This document shows positions 37,713 to 47,761 of a DNA stretch of 64,000 nucleotides, in pieces. The position numbers were made by a program, and so were the translations under genes. Source of the stretch: Spirochaetota bacterium (GTDB taxonomy: Bacteria > Spirochaetota > UBA4802 > JAFGDQ01); contig JAXHTS010000071.1 of the NCBI GenBank assembly GCA_034190085.1, positions 114,425-178,424 of the forward strand, read 5' to 3'. How positions within the stretch are numbered: position 1 is the first letter of the stretch; every line of letters starts with the position of its first letter. The notes beneath the pieces are model-generated. The model had not been told where the DNA came from. It saw only the letters and a list, made by a program, of their open reading frames with translations, and did no database searches.

Positions 37713-38786
37713 CTAAATCACAATTATTTCCTTTGACGATTTTGTAATCACTTCATAGCCTATATCGTTAATAATAACAATATCTTCAATTCTCACACCC
37801 CCAGAATCTGGAAGATAAATCCCAGGCTCAATTGTAATCACAACATTCTTCTTTAATCTGAATTTATTACCCATTTTTATACTGGGTTGTTCATGAACAT
37901 CTAATCCAACACCATGACCCAAGGCATGGCCAAAAGCCTCTCCATATCCCTTTTCTGCTATAATATCCCTAGCAATCCTGTCAACCCTACTAGCTGAAAT
38001 CCCAGGCCTTAAAAAAGAAATAGCCTTCTCCTGAGCGCATTTTACTATATTATAAATCTTTTCAAATTCTGGATCAATATACCCTAAAAAAATAGTTCTT
38101 GTCAAGTCAGAATTATACCCCTCATATTCACAACCCATATCAATGAGTAAAATATCGCCCTCATCAATCCTCTTTGTCATCGATGTTAAGTAATGCGGCA
38201 TTGATGATCCCTTCCCAGACGCCACTACTGAATCGAATGCTGATTTTCTGCATCCATTCTTTCTGTAAAAATATTCAATTTCTACTGCTAAATCCCATTC
38301 CAGCATACCTGGTTTCATGATGCCTGTTAGATGCTTAAAACATCTATCCGATATTTCAACGGCCTTCCTGATGAGCCCTAACTCCCCATCATCTTTTATA
38401 ATCCTAATGGCAGATACTTCATCATCATTAGGTATAATTTCAATGTTACCCAGCTCTTTCTTCAACATCAGATAAAAGGATAGAGGGATTGAATCTTCTA
38501 TGTATACTCTATCTTTGTTGATTGTATTAAATATGTTTTTTAATGCTTCAATAATATTTCTCTTCTGTAAAATGAACTCAATTGACTCAGGAATTATTTC
38601 CTTAGCGTATTCTCTATATCTTGAATCTGATATAAAAAAGGACCTCTCCCTATCAATAACCAAATGACCATATGAGCCCTCAAAACCTGTTAAATAGAAT
38701 ATATTTTTCAGGTTGGAAATTAGATAGGGAAATTTATTCATCCTTGAAAGTTTTTTCCTCAAACTCTTTAATCTCATATGTTTCAA
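37713..38786 (-). CDS. Xaa-Pro aminopeptidase (M24B metallopeptidase)
   Basis: A 357-residue peptidase predicted to cleave N-terminal residues preceding proline. After a creatinase-like N-terminal domain (about 1-125), the pita-bread domain carries the five metal ligands: Asp in ILLIDMGCEYEGYNSDLTR (two), His in GHALGHGVGLDVHE, Glu in TIEPGIYLP and Glu in RIEDIVI. Alternative starts are nearby (MRLKSL three codons in). It leads the minus-strand unit with efp, DUF2273, TPR and HD genes. Both first proteins concern proline, one in translation and one in peptide breakdown. Confidence 0.9.
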   Translation of the reverse strand: MKHMRLKSLRKKLSRMNKFPYLISNLKNIFYLTGFEGSYGHLVIDRERSFFISDSRYREYAKEIIPESIEFILQKRNIIEALKNIFNTINKDRVYIEDSIPLSFYLMLKKELGNIEIIPNDDEVSAIRIIKDDGELGLIRKAVEISDRCFKHLTGIMKPGMLEWDLAVEIEYFYRKNGCRKSAFDSVVASGKGSSMPHYLTSMTKRIDEGDILLIDMGCEYEGYNSDLTRTIFLGYIDPEFEKIYNIVKCAQEKAISFLRPGISASRVDRIARDIIAEKGYGEAFGHALGHGVGLDVHEQPSIKMGNKFRLKKNVVITIEPGIYLPDSGGVRIEDIVIINDIGYEVITKSSKEIIVI

Positions 38787-39109
38787 TTCCTATCTCTATT
38801 ATTTTTAATGATTTGAATCTATAATTGTTTGTTTTGTGAAGACCTTTTCATCAAGTTGATATCTGATCAATCTAAAGCAAATTGTATAGTCTATTCATAC
38901 TTTAAGATAAGATAGCAGTACAATTTTGTACCAGATCTAATCAAATGCTACATTTTTGTACCAAACCACAACACTAAGGGGGTAGAATTTACAAGAGGCC
39001 ACGCTTGTTTTCATTCAAATTCGTATCAAACAGCTATTATTAGGAATTTTTCTTTGTATTTCATAATTTATGATACCAACTACTTAATTAACAACAACTT
39101 TTTACTTAA
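38787..39109. other. Divergent region between the peptidase and amt genes
   Basis: About 320 bases. It holds two palindromes spaced by 30 bp and leads to the sigma-54 promoter of amt, each listed separately. No gene was seen; an in-frame extension of amt to 39054 is rejected because the promoter would lie inside it. Confidence 0.6.
38918..38961 (+). promoter_or_regulatory. Paired palindromes, probable enhancer of the amt operon
   Basis: GTACAATTTTGTAC (38918-38931) is a near-perfect dyad; TACATTTTTGTA (38949-38960) is a second one sharing TTTTGTACCA. Their centres are 30 bp apart, about three helical turns, and they lie about 160 bp before the -24/-12 promoter, where enhancer-binding activators normally bind. 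The natural candidate is the activator encoded at 41959. Confidence 0.5.
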
Positions 39110-39126
39110 TTGGCATAGATATTGCG
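39110..39126 (+). promoter_or_regulatory. Sigma-54 promoter of amt
   Basis: TTGGCATAGATATTGCG has GG at 39112-39113 and GC at 39124-39125 with exactly 10 bases between them, the fixed spacing of -24/-12 promoters, and close matches in TGGCA and TTGC. Transcription would begin near 39137, 28 bases before the amt start. Confidence 0.75.
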
Positions 39127-39164
39127 TTATCAATAAGCATAAATCAAATAAAGGAGGTTCTTCT

Positions 39165-40493
39165 ATGAAATGCTTATTGTTACCCTTGATTGTTTTCACA
39201 TCAATCTCAGTATTGCAAGCAGAGGAAATAGCGATAAGTTCAGATATACAATCCAGTGATGTTGTATGGACCTTAATAGCCGCGTTTTTAGTCTTTTTTA
39301 TGCAGGCGGGTTTTGCAATGGTAGAGATTGGATTTACAAGGGCAAAAAACGCAGGGAACATAATAATGAAAAATCTTATGGATTTTTCTATTGGTTCAAT
39401 TTCGTTCTTTATTCTTGGATTCGGCCTAATGTTCGGGGATTCGATCTCCGGTTTTTTAGGATCATCCAAATTTATTCTCTCAAATGCATCACCTGACAAT
39501 CCGGATGGATTATGGGTATTTGCATTCTGGTTATTTCAGGCTGTATTTGCTGCCACTGCCGCTACTATTGTCTCCGGGGCTATGGCAGAGAGAACTAAGT
39601 TTACCTCATATCTCTTATACAGCCTATTTATCACTGCAATAATATACCCAATCTCAGGGCATTGGATATGGGGTGACGGCTGGCTCGCTTCCTTAGGATT
39701 TATCGATTTTGCCGGCTCTACAGTTGTTCATTCTGTTGGAGGATGGGCAGCTATGATGGGGGCATTATTCCTTGGTCCGCGAATCGGAAAATATGGAGCT
39801 GATGGCAAGGCCAAAGCAATCCCAGGTCATAACATGCCAATAGCCGCGTTGGGTGTATTTATACTCTGGTTTGGGTGGTTTGGATTTAATCCGGGAAGCA
39901 CAACATCCGGCAATAATTTGAGCATCGGTTTTATAGCTGTAAATACTAATCTTGCAGCAGCGGCAGGAGCAATTGGAGCCATGGCTATTATATGGCTTAA
40001 GAGCGGTAAGCCGGATGTTAGTATGAGCCTAAACGGAGCGCTTGCGGGACTTGTAGCTATTACTGCAGGATGTTCATCAGTCTCTCCGATAAGTTCAATA
40101 ATAATCGGATTGATTGCTGGCATTATCGTGGTGATCTCGGTTGAACTATTCGATTTTGTATTAAAGATAGATGATCCAGTTGGAGCGATTTCTGTTCATG
40201 GAATTTGCGGGGCTGTTGGAACAATTCTTGTTGGATTTTTTGCAGAAGCTCAGTATGCAGGCGAAGGTGTTAACGGACTCTTTTTTGGAGGTGGATTTAA
40301 TCTTATAGGTATTCAAATACTTGGTGTACTGGCCGTTTTTGGTTGGGTTGTGATAACAATGGGCATGGTCTTCTTCTCAATTAATAAAATATTTGGCCTC
40401 AGGGTATCACGTGATGAAGAATTAAGAGGATTAGATATTGAGGAGCATGGCATGGAGTCCTATGCCGGATTCCAGATATTCAGAAATCAGTAA
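39165..40493 (+). CDS. amt: Ammonium transporter
   Basis: A 442-residue Amt/Mep/Rh channel. A signal-like N-terminus (about 1-19) precedes eleven membrane helices. Landmarks: [19 protein letters not shown] near 40, [15 protein letters not shown] near 120, [17 protein letters not shown] near 180 with the first pore His, [14 protein letters not shown] near 235 and [16 protein letters not shown] near 340 with the second pore His. The start at 39165 has a perfect AAGGAGG and lies after the sigma-54 promoter. glnK begins 13 bases downstream. PII proteins block Amt when nitrogen is plentiful. Confidence 0.95.
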   Translation: MKCLLLPLIVFTSISVLQAEEIAISSDIQSSDVVWTLIAAFLVFFMQAGFAMVEIGFTRAKNAGNIIMKNLMDFSIGSISFFILGFGLMFGDSISGFLGSSKFILSNASPDNPDGLWVFAFWLFQAVFAATAATIVSGAMAERTKFTSYLLYSLFITAIIYPISGHWIWGDGWLASLGFIDFAGSTVVHSVGGWAAMMGALFLGPRIGKYGADGKAKAIPGHNMPIAALGVFILWFGWFGFNPGSTTSGNNLSIGFIAVNTNLAAAAGAIGAMAIIWLKSGKPDVSMSLNGALAGLVAITAGCSSVSPISSIIIGLIAGIIVVISVELFDFVLKIDDPVGAISVHGICGAVGTILVGFFAEAQYAGEGVNGLFFGGGFNLIGIQILGVLAVFGWVVITMGMVFFSINKIFGLRVSRDEELRGLDIEEHGMESYAGFQIFRNQ

Positions 40494-40506
40494 AGGAGGT
40501 GGTACA

Positions 40507-40848
40507 ATGAAACTTATAATAGCTTATATTCAACCGGAGAGGCTGAATGATGTTAAACAGGAATTGTTCAGAGAAGAAGTAAAAAAAATGTCTGTGACAA
40601 ATTCCCTGGGATGCGGCCAGCAGGGAGGATATCATGAAACCTATAGGGGTATTGATCTTGAAGTTAATCTGCTTCAAAAGGTTCGTGTAGAGATAGCTGT
40701 AAACGATGACTTCGTCGAAAAAACTGTTAAGGCTATCATTAGGGGTGCCAAGACAGGTAAAATTGGCGATGGTAAAATATTTGTTCTAAATCTTGAAAAT
40801 TGCTACCGAATAAGAACCGATGAAGAAGGTGAGATGGCAATTGGTTAG
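40507..40848 (+). CDS. PII nitrogen regulatory protein, GlnK-like, lacking Tyr51
   Basis: A 113-residue trimeric signal protein that reports 2-oxoglutarate and adenylate state. It aligns without gaps to E. coli Gln[20 protein letters not shown] at the N-terminus, T-loop from 37 to 55, and the nucleotide-binding [15 protein letters not shown] near 79. Gln39 is kept, but position 51, the uridylylated tyrosine in enterics, is Leu (YRGIDLEV), so regulation should not be by uridylylation. The start at 40507 has AAAGGAGG; an upstream in-frame start would overlap amt. It likely gates the Amt channel encoded just before it. Confidence 0.93.
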   Translation: MKLIIAYIQPERLNDVKQELFREEVKKMSVTNSLGCGQQGGYHETYRGIDLEVNLLQKVRVEIAVNDDFVEKTVKAIIRGAKTGKIGDGKIFVLNLENCYRIRTDEEGEMAIG

Positions 40849-40906
40849 CTTTAGAATTATAAACAGTGTAATTCATTTACAAAAAATAATTCAAAGGAGA
40901 AAAAGT

Positions 40907-41722
40907 ATGAAGAAATTATTAACATTAGTATGCATGTTGTTCATACTGATTGGCCTTAATGGAGTAACGAGATTTGATCTATCAGCTGATGAAAAATTGG
41001 TAACAATTCCACTCTCTATATCATATAGTAGTATATATTGGTGGAGAGGCACTGTCTTAAATGACGGGGCAGGTACATTCTGGCCAGACGCTGAATGTAA
41101 TATAAAGGATTTTTCTCTTAGCATTGCTGGGTGCATTAGTGAAGAGTGGTTTACAAAGAACGACTCTGCATCAGAAGATACCGCGAAATCCTTTACTGAG
41201 ATTGATTACGGCCTCTTTTATTCAAGAGATATCAATGATATTTCTCTCTCTGCAGGTGTCATGTTTTGTCATTGGCCCTTTTATGACGAAGCAGATGATT
41301 CAGCAGAAGATCCATCCTTCTGGGAAGCCAGTCTTTCAATAGGGGTTGATACAATTTTGTCACCCACACTGGAATTCTATTATGATTATTATATAGAATC
41401 ATACGAGGGATCATATGGCAAGGATGTCCCAACTGATGAAGATTATTATATTAGATTCTCAGTGGGGCATGAACTAATAAACAGAAATGATAATCTTATC
41501 ATGAGTGTTGGGGCATGGATAGGCTACTACAATGATCCCTATTTTGAGGCTGATGGATGGAGCGATATGGTTGCTCTTGTCGGTTTCTCTAATCAATACA
41601 ATAATCTTTCCTTTAATTCAAATTTTTACTATGGAAGAACACTTAGCAAGGATTTCAGGGACGCAAATGATGGGATTATGAATCATTTCTGGTGCGATTT
41701 TGGTATCTCCTATTCACTATAG
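40907..41722 (+). CDS. TorF-like putative porin
   Basis: A 271-residue exported barrel. The signal peptide covers about residues 1-20 (LLTLVCMLFILIGLNG). ISYSSIYWWRGTVLNDGAGTF is the opening strand pattern of the TorF/TIGR02001 family, and amphipathic strands follow to the end (FWCDFGISYSL). The ATG at 40907 has AAAGGAG upstream. It sits 58 bases after glnK in the same direction. In several proteobacteria a TorF-like porin is found next to amt and glnK, as I recall, which suggests outer-membrane entry of ammonium or small amines; this is inference. Confidence 0.65.
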   Translation: MKKLLTLVCMLFILIGLNGVTRFDLSADEKLVTIPLSISYSSIYWWRGTVLNDGAGTFWPDAECNIKDFSLSIAGCISEEWFTKNDSASEDTAKSFTEIDYGLFYSRDINDISLSAGVMFCHWPFYDEADDSAEDPSFWEASLSIGVDTILSPTLEFYYDYYIESYEGSYGKDVPTDEDYYIRFSVGHELINRNDNLIMSVGAWIGYYNDPYFEADGWSDMVALVGFSNQYNNLSFNSNFYYGRTLSKDFRDANDGIMNHFWCDFGISYSL

Positions 41723-41958
41723 GATATAAATTATTGTTACTAGTTTGCGCTATAATAACCGGAAAGAGTACCAGAGATATTTATTCTTTACTTTTTCCTG
41801 TTATTCTATTTAAATTATGCAATAATTTCTATAAATAGCAAATAATCCTCGCCTTGAGCAGGGATTACTGCATATTTACATATATTGCGAATCTACATTA
41901 AGCTAAATCAATAGAATAAATTAAAAATTTGTCCGAATCAAGCAACTTGTATTGAGGT

Positions 41959-43488
41959 ATGAAACAACTAAATAATAGATATAATGAATTAATCTGTGAG
42001 ATTGGAAGGCTATTCATGACCTCAAAGGACATGAATCTTTTGCTTTTCAATGTAATTGAACTTTGTGCCAGGTATATACCAATAGAGAGAGCCATGATAA
42101 ATATACATGACTTAAGCACAGATGAAATATTTATCGATGTCTCCTATGGTTACAGTGACGATGAGGTCAAAAAGGGTAGATATAAGGTCGGTGAAGGGAT
42201 TATTGGAACAGTGATATCCACAGGAGAGACACTAATAGTGCCATCTATCCATGATGAACCAAGATTCCTCAATAGAACAGGTGCACGTAAAGATGAAGTA
42301 CAAAAAGACATATCTTTCATATGCATACCTATAAAAATTGCTGGAGAAACGATTGGCACCATTTCTATTGATATAAATTTAGATGATCAAAACTCGCTCT
42401 TTGAGGAGATTCAGCTTCTTAACACATTGGCAGTCATTACAGCACATGCAGTAAAGGTCAGAAGAGATATGCTTCAAATGGAAAGAGAGTTAAGAGCGGA
42501 AAATGAAATATTAAAGAATAAAATATATGCTATTGAGAGCCCAAGAAACATAATAGGTAGTTCAAGAGTTATGAAGGAGCTTTACGAAAAAATAGTTATG
42601 GTTGCTGGAACCGACTCAACAGTTCTAATACTGGGTGAAAGCGGAACAGGGAAGGAGTTGATTGCTGAAGCAATACATCATAACAGTAATCGGAAGGATA
42701 GACCTTTAATAAAAGTTAATATTGCTGCTCTGCCACATGATCTTATAGAGAGTGAACTCTTTGGATATGAACGAGGGGCCTTTACTGGCGCATTTTCACA
42801 AAAAAAGGGAAAATTTGAGTCAGCAGATGGAGGGACAATCTTCCTGGATGAAATAGGGGATTTGAATTCTCATCTGCAAATAAACCTTCTTAGGGTTTTA
42901 CAGGAGAAAACTATTGAGAGGTTAGGTAGTACAGAGACTTTACCGCTTGATGTTCGCATAGTTGCAGCAACACATCAAGATCTTGAAAAAAAGATTAAAA
43001 AAAACGAATTTAGATCAGACCTCTACTATCGTTTGAACGTTTTTCCAATTTTTGCGCCTCCCTTGAGAGAGAGAAAGGCTGATATCATCCTGTTGGCAGA
43101 TTATTTTCTTGAAAAATACAACAGTAAGATCAACAAGAAGATCAAGAGAATCAGCAGCGATGCTATTGATATGTTAAGCAACTATCACTGGCCTGGTAAC
43201 GTTCGCGAACTCGAAAACTGCATTGAGAGGGCTGTGATAGTGAGCAATGAAAAGGTAATAAGAAACTACCATCTTCCCCCATCTCTGCAGATGGCAGAAG
43301 GGGGGACAGAACAGCCCAGAACCCTTGAAGAGATGACTAATCTATTCGTAAAGGAAATAATCATCGATCACCTCAAGGTCACTAAAGGGAATATCGCTCA
43401 AGCAGCCAGGATGTTGGGAAGCACTAAACGAATACTTGCGTATAAGATCAATAAGCTTGGTGTTGATTATCATAAATATAAAAATTGA
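41959..43488 (+). CDS. Sigma-54-dependent activator with GAF domain (NifA/NtrC-like)
   Basis: A 509-residue transcription activator. N-terminal GAF domain about 20-165; AAA+ domain about 195-425 with Walker A LILGESGTGKELIAEA, the sigma-54 contact loop YERGAFTGAFSQ, Walker B TIFLDEIGDLNS and the arginine-rich RSDLYYRLNVFP; Fis-type helix-turn-helix at the end (GNIAQAARMLGSTKRILAYK). The GAF domain has no visible chromophore or metal motif and probably binds a small molecule or PII. Its place after amt-glnK-porin, and the sigma-54 promoter ahead of amt, make it the likely regulator of that operon. Confidence 0.9.
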   Translation: MKQLNNRYNELICEIGRLFMTSKDMNLLLFNVIELCARYIPIERAMINIHDLSTDEIFIDVSYGYSDDEVKKGRYKVGEGIIGTVISTGETLIVPSIHDEPRFLNRTGARKDEVQKDISFICIPIKIAGETIGTISIDINLDDQNSLFEEIQLLNTLAVITAHAVKVRRDMLQMERELRAENEILKNKIYAIESPRNIIGSSRVMKELYEKIVMVAGTDSTVLILGESGTGKELIAEAIHHNSNRKDRPLIKVNIAALPHDLIESELFGYERGAFTGAFSQKKGKFESADGGTIFLDEIGDLNSHLQINLLRVLQEKTIERLGSTETLPLDVRIVAATHQDLEKKIKKNEFRSDLYYRLNVFPIFAPPLRERKADIILLADYFLEKYNSKINKKIKRISSDAIDMLSNYHWPGNVRELENCIERAVIVSNEKVIRNYHLPPSLQMAEGGTEQPRTLEEMTNLFVKEIIIDHLKVTKGNIAQAARMLGSTKRILAYKINKLGVDYHKYKN

Positions 43489-43517
43489 GAATAGGTGGAA
43501 TGAGTATCAATTAATAA

Positions 43518-45575
43518 TCAATCAGGCACTTTATCCCGCAACTCATTCAACCATGCAACAGCCTCCGCATCGCTTGGCGCCCGCCAATCGCTGCGGGGTG
43601 AGAGGGAACCTCCTGAACCCACCTTAGGCCCATTAGGCAAAGCGGATCTTTTAAATTGACTGATTTTAAAGAACCTATAGAGGAATACCTCCAACCATTT
43701 CTTGATTGTGGCAAGATCATATTCATTGCGTTTCCCTAAGGGTATAAATTCGGGCCAAATTCCTGAGTTCTTATCACTCCAAGCGTTATAGCATAGAAAT
43801 GCAACCTTACTTGGGCGAAATCCGAAGCGAGATATATAATAGAGGTTAAAATCCTGTAATTCATAAGGGCCAATCTCTGACTCAGTCCTTTGAACTGGCC
43901 TGTCAGTAGGGCCGCTTTTATCTGGAATGAGTTCAGGCGAAATCTCAGTATTGAGAATCGATTGAAGAATAGAATTTGTATTTGAATCGAACTGATTAGT
44001 CTTTATGATCCATCGAATTAAATGCTGTATCAGCGTTTTTGGCACTGAGGCATTGACATTGTAATGTGACATATGGTCACCAACGCCATAAGTAGTCCAC
44101 CCCAGCGCCAATTCGCTGAGGTCTCCTGTTCCAAGCACTATGGCATTATGGAGATTCGCCAATCGAAAGAGATGTGATGTGCGTTCTCCAGCTTGAACAT
44201 TCTCGAACGTTACGTCATATACGGATTCCCCTTTAACATAAGGGTGTCCAATATCGCGAAACATCTGCATACAAGAAGGCCGAATGTCAACTTCATTTGC
44301 TGTAATCCCAAGAGCCTCCATCAATCCATGCGCATTTTTATTAGTAATTCTGCTGGTGGCGAATCCAGGCATGGTGTAACCAAGAATATTATCGCGTGAT
44401 AGTCCCAATCTGTCCATTGTCTTGGCAGCCACAATGAGAGACTGAGTTGAGTCTAATCCACCGGATATGCCTATCACCACCCTTTTGACATCAGCCGTAG
44501 TCATTCTCTTCATCAGGCTGTGAACCTGAATATTATATATCTCAAAACATCTTTCATCGAGTTCTTTGGAACTAATGGGCACATATGGGAAGCGATGCAC
44601 ATCACGTATCAATGACATCTCTCCTTTGGGGATATGGAATTGAAATGGGATGCGTCGCATTTTCAATAGTTGCTTACGATGATATAAAATAGCATCGTTA
44701 AAGGTCGTCATTCGCATTCTCTCCTGCGTGATACGATTTAGATCAATATCAGCCACAATTATTTGATCCACGTCATTAAAACGCTCAGACTCGGCTAATA
44801 AAAGATTATTTTCATATATTCCGGCATATCCATCCCAAGCTAAATCTGTGGTAGATTCTCCTGGCCCAGCGGCAGAATACATGTATGCTGAAATACATTT
44901 TGCGGATTGAGAAGCGCATAAAAGACGTCTGTAATCCGTCTTCCCTACAGTAATGTTGCTTGCTGATAGATTTGCCAACACAGCAGCCCCAGCCAACGCT
45001 CCATAGGTGCTTGGAGGAACAGGTGCCCATATATCCTCGCAAACTTCAACATACAGATTGAATCCTGCGACATTCGTTGCTTCAAAGATCAGATCATTCC
45101 CAAAGGGTACCAACCTGTCTAAAAACCTCACTTCTCTATTAACAGCATTAAATGCAGAAGCAAAATAACGCTTCTCATAGAACTCCCTGTAATTCGGAAT
45201 ATAGCTTTTGGGAACAATGCCTAGCACCCCCCCCCTATAGATTAGAATTGCGCAATTGAAGAGCTTGTCTTCAAATCTAAGCGGAGCCCCTACTATCAAT
45301 ATAGAAGAGATACTACGGCTCTCATCTAATAGACAAGCTAATGAATACAGGGTGGCATCGAGTAGAGAGTCCTGATGAAAGAGATCGTCATTGCTGTATG
45401 CCGAAATACCCAACTCAGGGAAAAGTGCAATAGCAGAATGCATTTGTGAAGCACGCTGTGCCAATGCTAGTGTATGTCTAAGGTTAAACTCAGGGTCTGC
45501 TACCCGCACAGAAGGGATGCATACCCCAACCCTAATGAAACCATGAGAGTAGACTGAATAAAATGGATGAGTCAT
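43518..45575 (-). CDS. nadE: Glutamine-dependent NAD synthetase
   Basis: A 685-residue two-domain enzyme that makes NAD from deamido-NAD using glutamine. The nitrilase-like N-terminal domain (about 10-300) has the Glu-Lys-Cys triad in [29 protein letters not shown] and [12 protein letters not shown]. The synthetase domain (about 340-600) has the P-loop [17 protein letters not shown], then [19 protein letters not shown] and [12 protein letters not shown]. Full length for the family. With pncB and the nicotinamidase about 10 kb away it would complete most of NAD salvage. It converges with the sigma-54 activator gene. Confidence 0.95.
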   Translation of the reverse strand: MTHPFYSVYSHGFIRVGVCIPSVRVADPEFNLRHTLALAQRASQMHSAIALFPELGISAYSNDDLFHQDSLLDATLYSLACLLDESRSISSILIVGAPLRFEDKLFNCAILIYRGGVLGIVPKSYIPNYREFYEKRYFASAFNAVNREVRFLDRLVPFGNDLIFEATNVAGFNLYVEVCEDIWAPVPPSTYGALAGAAVLANLSASNITVGKTDYRRLLCASQSAKCISAYMYSAAGPGESTTDLAWDGYAGIYENNLLLAESERFNDVDQIIVADIDLNRITQERMRMTTFNDAILYHRKQLLKMRRIPFQFHIPKGEMSLIRDVHRFPYVPISSKELDERCFEIYNIQVHSLMKRMTTADVKRVVIGISGGLDSTQSLIVAAKTMDRLGLSRDNILGYTMPGFATSRITNKNAHGLMEALGITANEVDIRPSCMQMFRDIGHPYVKGESVYDVTFENVQAGERTSHLFRLANLHNAIVLGTGDLSELALGWTTYGVGDHMSHYNVNASVPKTLIQHLIRWIIKTNQFDSNTNSILQSILNTEISPELIPDKSGPTDRPVQRTESEIGPYELQDFNLYYISRFGFRPSKVAFLCYNAWSDKNSGIWPEFIPLGKRNEYDLATIKKWLEVFLYRFFKISQFKRSALPNGPKVGSGGSLSPRSDWRAPSDAEAVAWLNELRDKVPD

Positions 45576-46612
45576 ATTTCCTACCTTTAAATTCTATATT
45601 TCTACAATGATACAACATGACAATAATGATAGTTCATTATACTATAATATGCTGCTTTCTCCAATAACTTGTTTGTGACAAATGGAATATAACACCTAAC
45701 GCAAAACCGTCTGACCGTTATAGAAAATATTTTATAGCAATTATCAAATTATTGTGTTTTACTATTGCCTTATAGAAGCATAGTATTTATTTTTTAAATA
45801 GATGGCGTCTAATCTGTAAATATATCAGATTACTGCTTCCCTTATTATTTTACCGCAACAGAATTTCGATAAATTACATGGAGGTAATTTATCAAAATAT
45901 TCAATTAGCGGCAAAATGAGCCATGGATAGCTTATTTTATGATTGATATATTCATTAACTTATGTCAAGCTATTATAGTAAAGCCCTTTCTAATATAACA
46001 ATGATTAAGGATATGTTTAATAGTTATAGCAAAAGAAAGGGATAAAATTGGGCTAGACAATATTAACTTATATTGTCGACTTCATAAACTGTTGTAATAC
46101 TGGTATTATATACTTTTGTTAGTAAACCATCAGTTTTGTACTATGAATTCTATAGGACGATTTTAATTATGATATTATAGTAATATCAATCCTCTATGCA
46201 GTGTGGGATGGAAAAGCTTGAAGCCAGCTAGAGAATAATATACCTCGATTGACAAATCCTGCCAACGTGGTTGTTGATCCCTTCCATGACTCAAGTGTAA
46301 ATTGTTCATCCTTTGTAAGAGTAATTACAACATTGGTTTTCAATTTATGCCATTATTGATTTCTTAGATAGATTATGATTTATAATTTTTATCCAGAATA
46401 TTCAATTTAAGAGATCGCATCTTTTTTCTCCTCCTTTGAGGGGATTAGACCTATGGCACATACTATTACCAATGATTAATTTCTATTTAGTACTAAAATA
46501 GAGTTTTTAACCATCAATATTATCTTGAGATGAAGTTATGATTACATAATGGATATTACATGGTTTGAGATTCTAATTTCGATTTAGTCATTATCCAAAA
46601 AGGGGTTAAGCT
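45576..46612. other. Gene-free stretch of about 1 kb
   Basis: AT-rich, with no open frame that looks coding on either strand. The hairpin at 45848-45916 is listed separately. The part around 46200-46340 is somewhat richer in G and C and could be decayed coding sequence, but I cannot name it. Confidence 0.5.
45848..45916. repeat. Nested inverted repeat
   Basis: A perfect 10-bp stem, GATAAATTAC and GTAATTTATC (45868-45893) around a 6-base loop, sits inside outer arms TTTTACCGC (45848-45856) and GCGGCAAAA (45908-45916), which match with one mismatch. It could be a small RNA, a protein-binding site or a remnant of a miniature element. Confidence 0.4.
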
Positions 46613-47368
46613 ATGAATAACAAAACATCATTATATATTGTACTAATGGGTTTAATAATTTGTGGATGCGCTACATCAACGAAATTGAGAAAGGCATCTG
46701 AAATAGGTGAAATATCTAATGTGCAATCATTACTTTCATCTTTTTGGTCCTACAAATTAGATGTGAATGCAAAAGATAAAGAGGATGGTTCTACATCACT
46801 GATCTTAGCATCAAAAAAGGGGTATACTGATATAACAAGATTGCTGCTTGCGAATGGGGCGAATGTGGATGATGTAAATATATTTGGATGTACTGCCTTG
46901 ATGCATGCATGTGCTTATGGTCACATAGAAATAGCAAGACTGCTGTTAAATACTAATGCAGATGTTAGTATAAAAACCAAGGGAGACTTGTGGACATCTC
47001 TGATGTATGCGGCTAGTGAAGGTCATAGCGATATCATAGAATTGCTTTTGGGAAACAATGCAGATATTGATTCAAAGTCTATTAGTAGCAGGACAGCATT
47101 GATGATAGCATCAAAGTATGGCCATTATTCTACAGTAGAATTGCTGCTGGATAGAGGTGCAGATATAAATGCAATACAAAAGGATGGCAAGACAGCATTG
47201 ATGATAGCATCTAGGGTTGGTCATTTTAAAATTGTTCAATTACTTCTGACGAAAGGAGCAGATGCCAATATAAGGGATATATATGGAGAAACAGCATTGA
47301 TGATGGCAACCCAAAGGGGATATACAGAAATTGAGAAATTGATTATATATCATGGAATGGAGTTATAA
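46613..47368 (+). CDS. Ankyrin-repeat lipoprotein
   Basis: A 251-residue lipoprotein with signal peptide LYIVLMGLIICGC, lipidation Cys near residue 19. It is made of about six ankyrin repeats of 33 residues, e.g. GSTSLILASKKGYTDITRLL, GCTALMHACAYGHIEIARLL, SRTALMIASKYGHYSTVELL and GKTALMIASRVGHFKIVQLL. Ankyrin repeats bind proteins; in lipoprotein form they face the periplasm or the cell surface. It is isolated between two non-coding stretches. Partner unknown. Confidence 0.85.
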   Translation: MNNKTSLYIVLMGLIICGCATSTKLRKASEIGEISNVQSLLSSFWSYKLDVNAKDKEDGSTSLILASKKGYTDITRLLLANGANVDDVNIFGCTALMHACAYGHIEIARLLLNTNADVSIKTKGDLWTSLMYAASEGHSDIIELLLGNNADIDSKSISSRTALMIASKYGHYSTVELLLDRGADINAIQKDGKTALMIASRVGHFKIVQLLLTKGADANIRDIYGETALMMATQRGYTEIEKLIIYHGMEL

Positions 47369-47761
47369 TCTTCAACTTAGAATACCATTAGGATTAAATT
47401 CGTTTATTATTATCCGGTTTCAACGCTTAAGAATTATATCCTATAATAAGCATTATAAATATAAAGGTAATGAATTAAAATTGCCCAATTAAAAATCCTA
47501 AATGACTATCTTCTAACCCTAAAAATATTAGATATAATTTGCTAAAACACTTGTCAAACTCAGATAAACCTGAATATATATCTTCATTGGAAATCCTTAC
47601 ATAACTTCATAGACAGAATGAATTTAGGTTATCCTTATCATTTCACCTCATTTTGAAACAGTTATAGCAATTCTTTGAATGATTTTCTATCAAATAATCG
47701 ATTATTATGGTTATCTATAATGTTTAGATGATAACCAAGTATAATCATATAAGGCAGTATT
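47369..47761. other. Intergenic region before the FlgO/CsgG-like gene
   Basis: About 390 AT-rich bases without a gene. Near its right end lie two dyads described separately. Nothing else recognised. Confidence 0.4.
47693..47736 (+). promoter_or_regulatory. Two dyads just upstream of the lipoprotein gene
   Basis: AATAATCGATTATT (47693-47706) is a perfect 14-bp palindrome. GGTTATC (47709-47715) and GATAACC (47730-47736) form a second dyad. Both lie within 70 bases of the start codon and could be operators or a 5' hairpin. Confidence 0.35.

Noticed and set aside
39054..39164. Longer start for amt at 39054
   Set aside because: It would put the sigma-54 promoter inside the gene, while the start at 39165 has a perfect ribosome site.
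41843..41867. Hairpin TAATCC/GGATTA before the sigma-54 activator gene
   Set aside because: The stem is short with a long loop and has no T run; chance pairing is likely in AT-rich DNA.
45576..46612. tRNA or rRNA genes in the longest gene-free stretch
   Set aside because: No tRNA-like T-loop (GGTTCRA) or cloverleaf arms, and no rRNA-like conserved words, were found.
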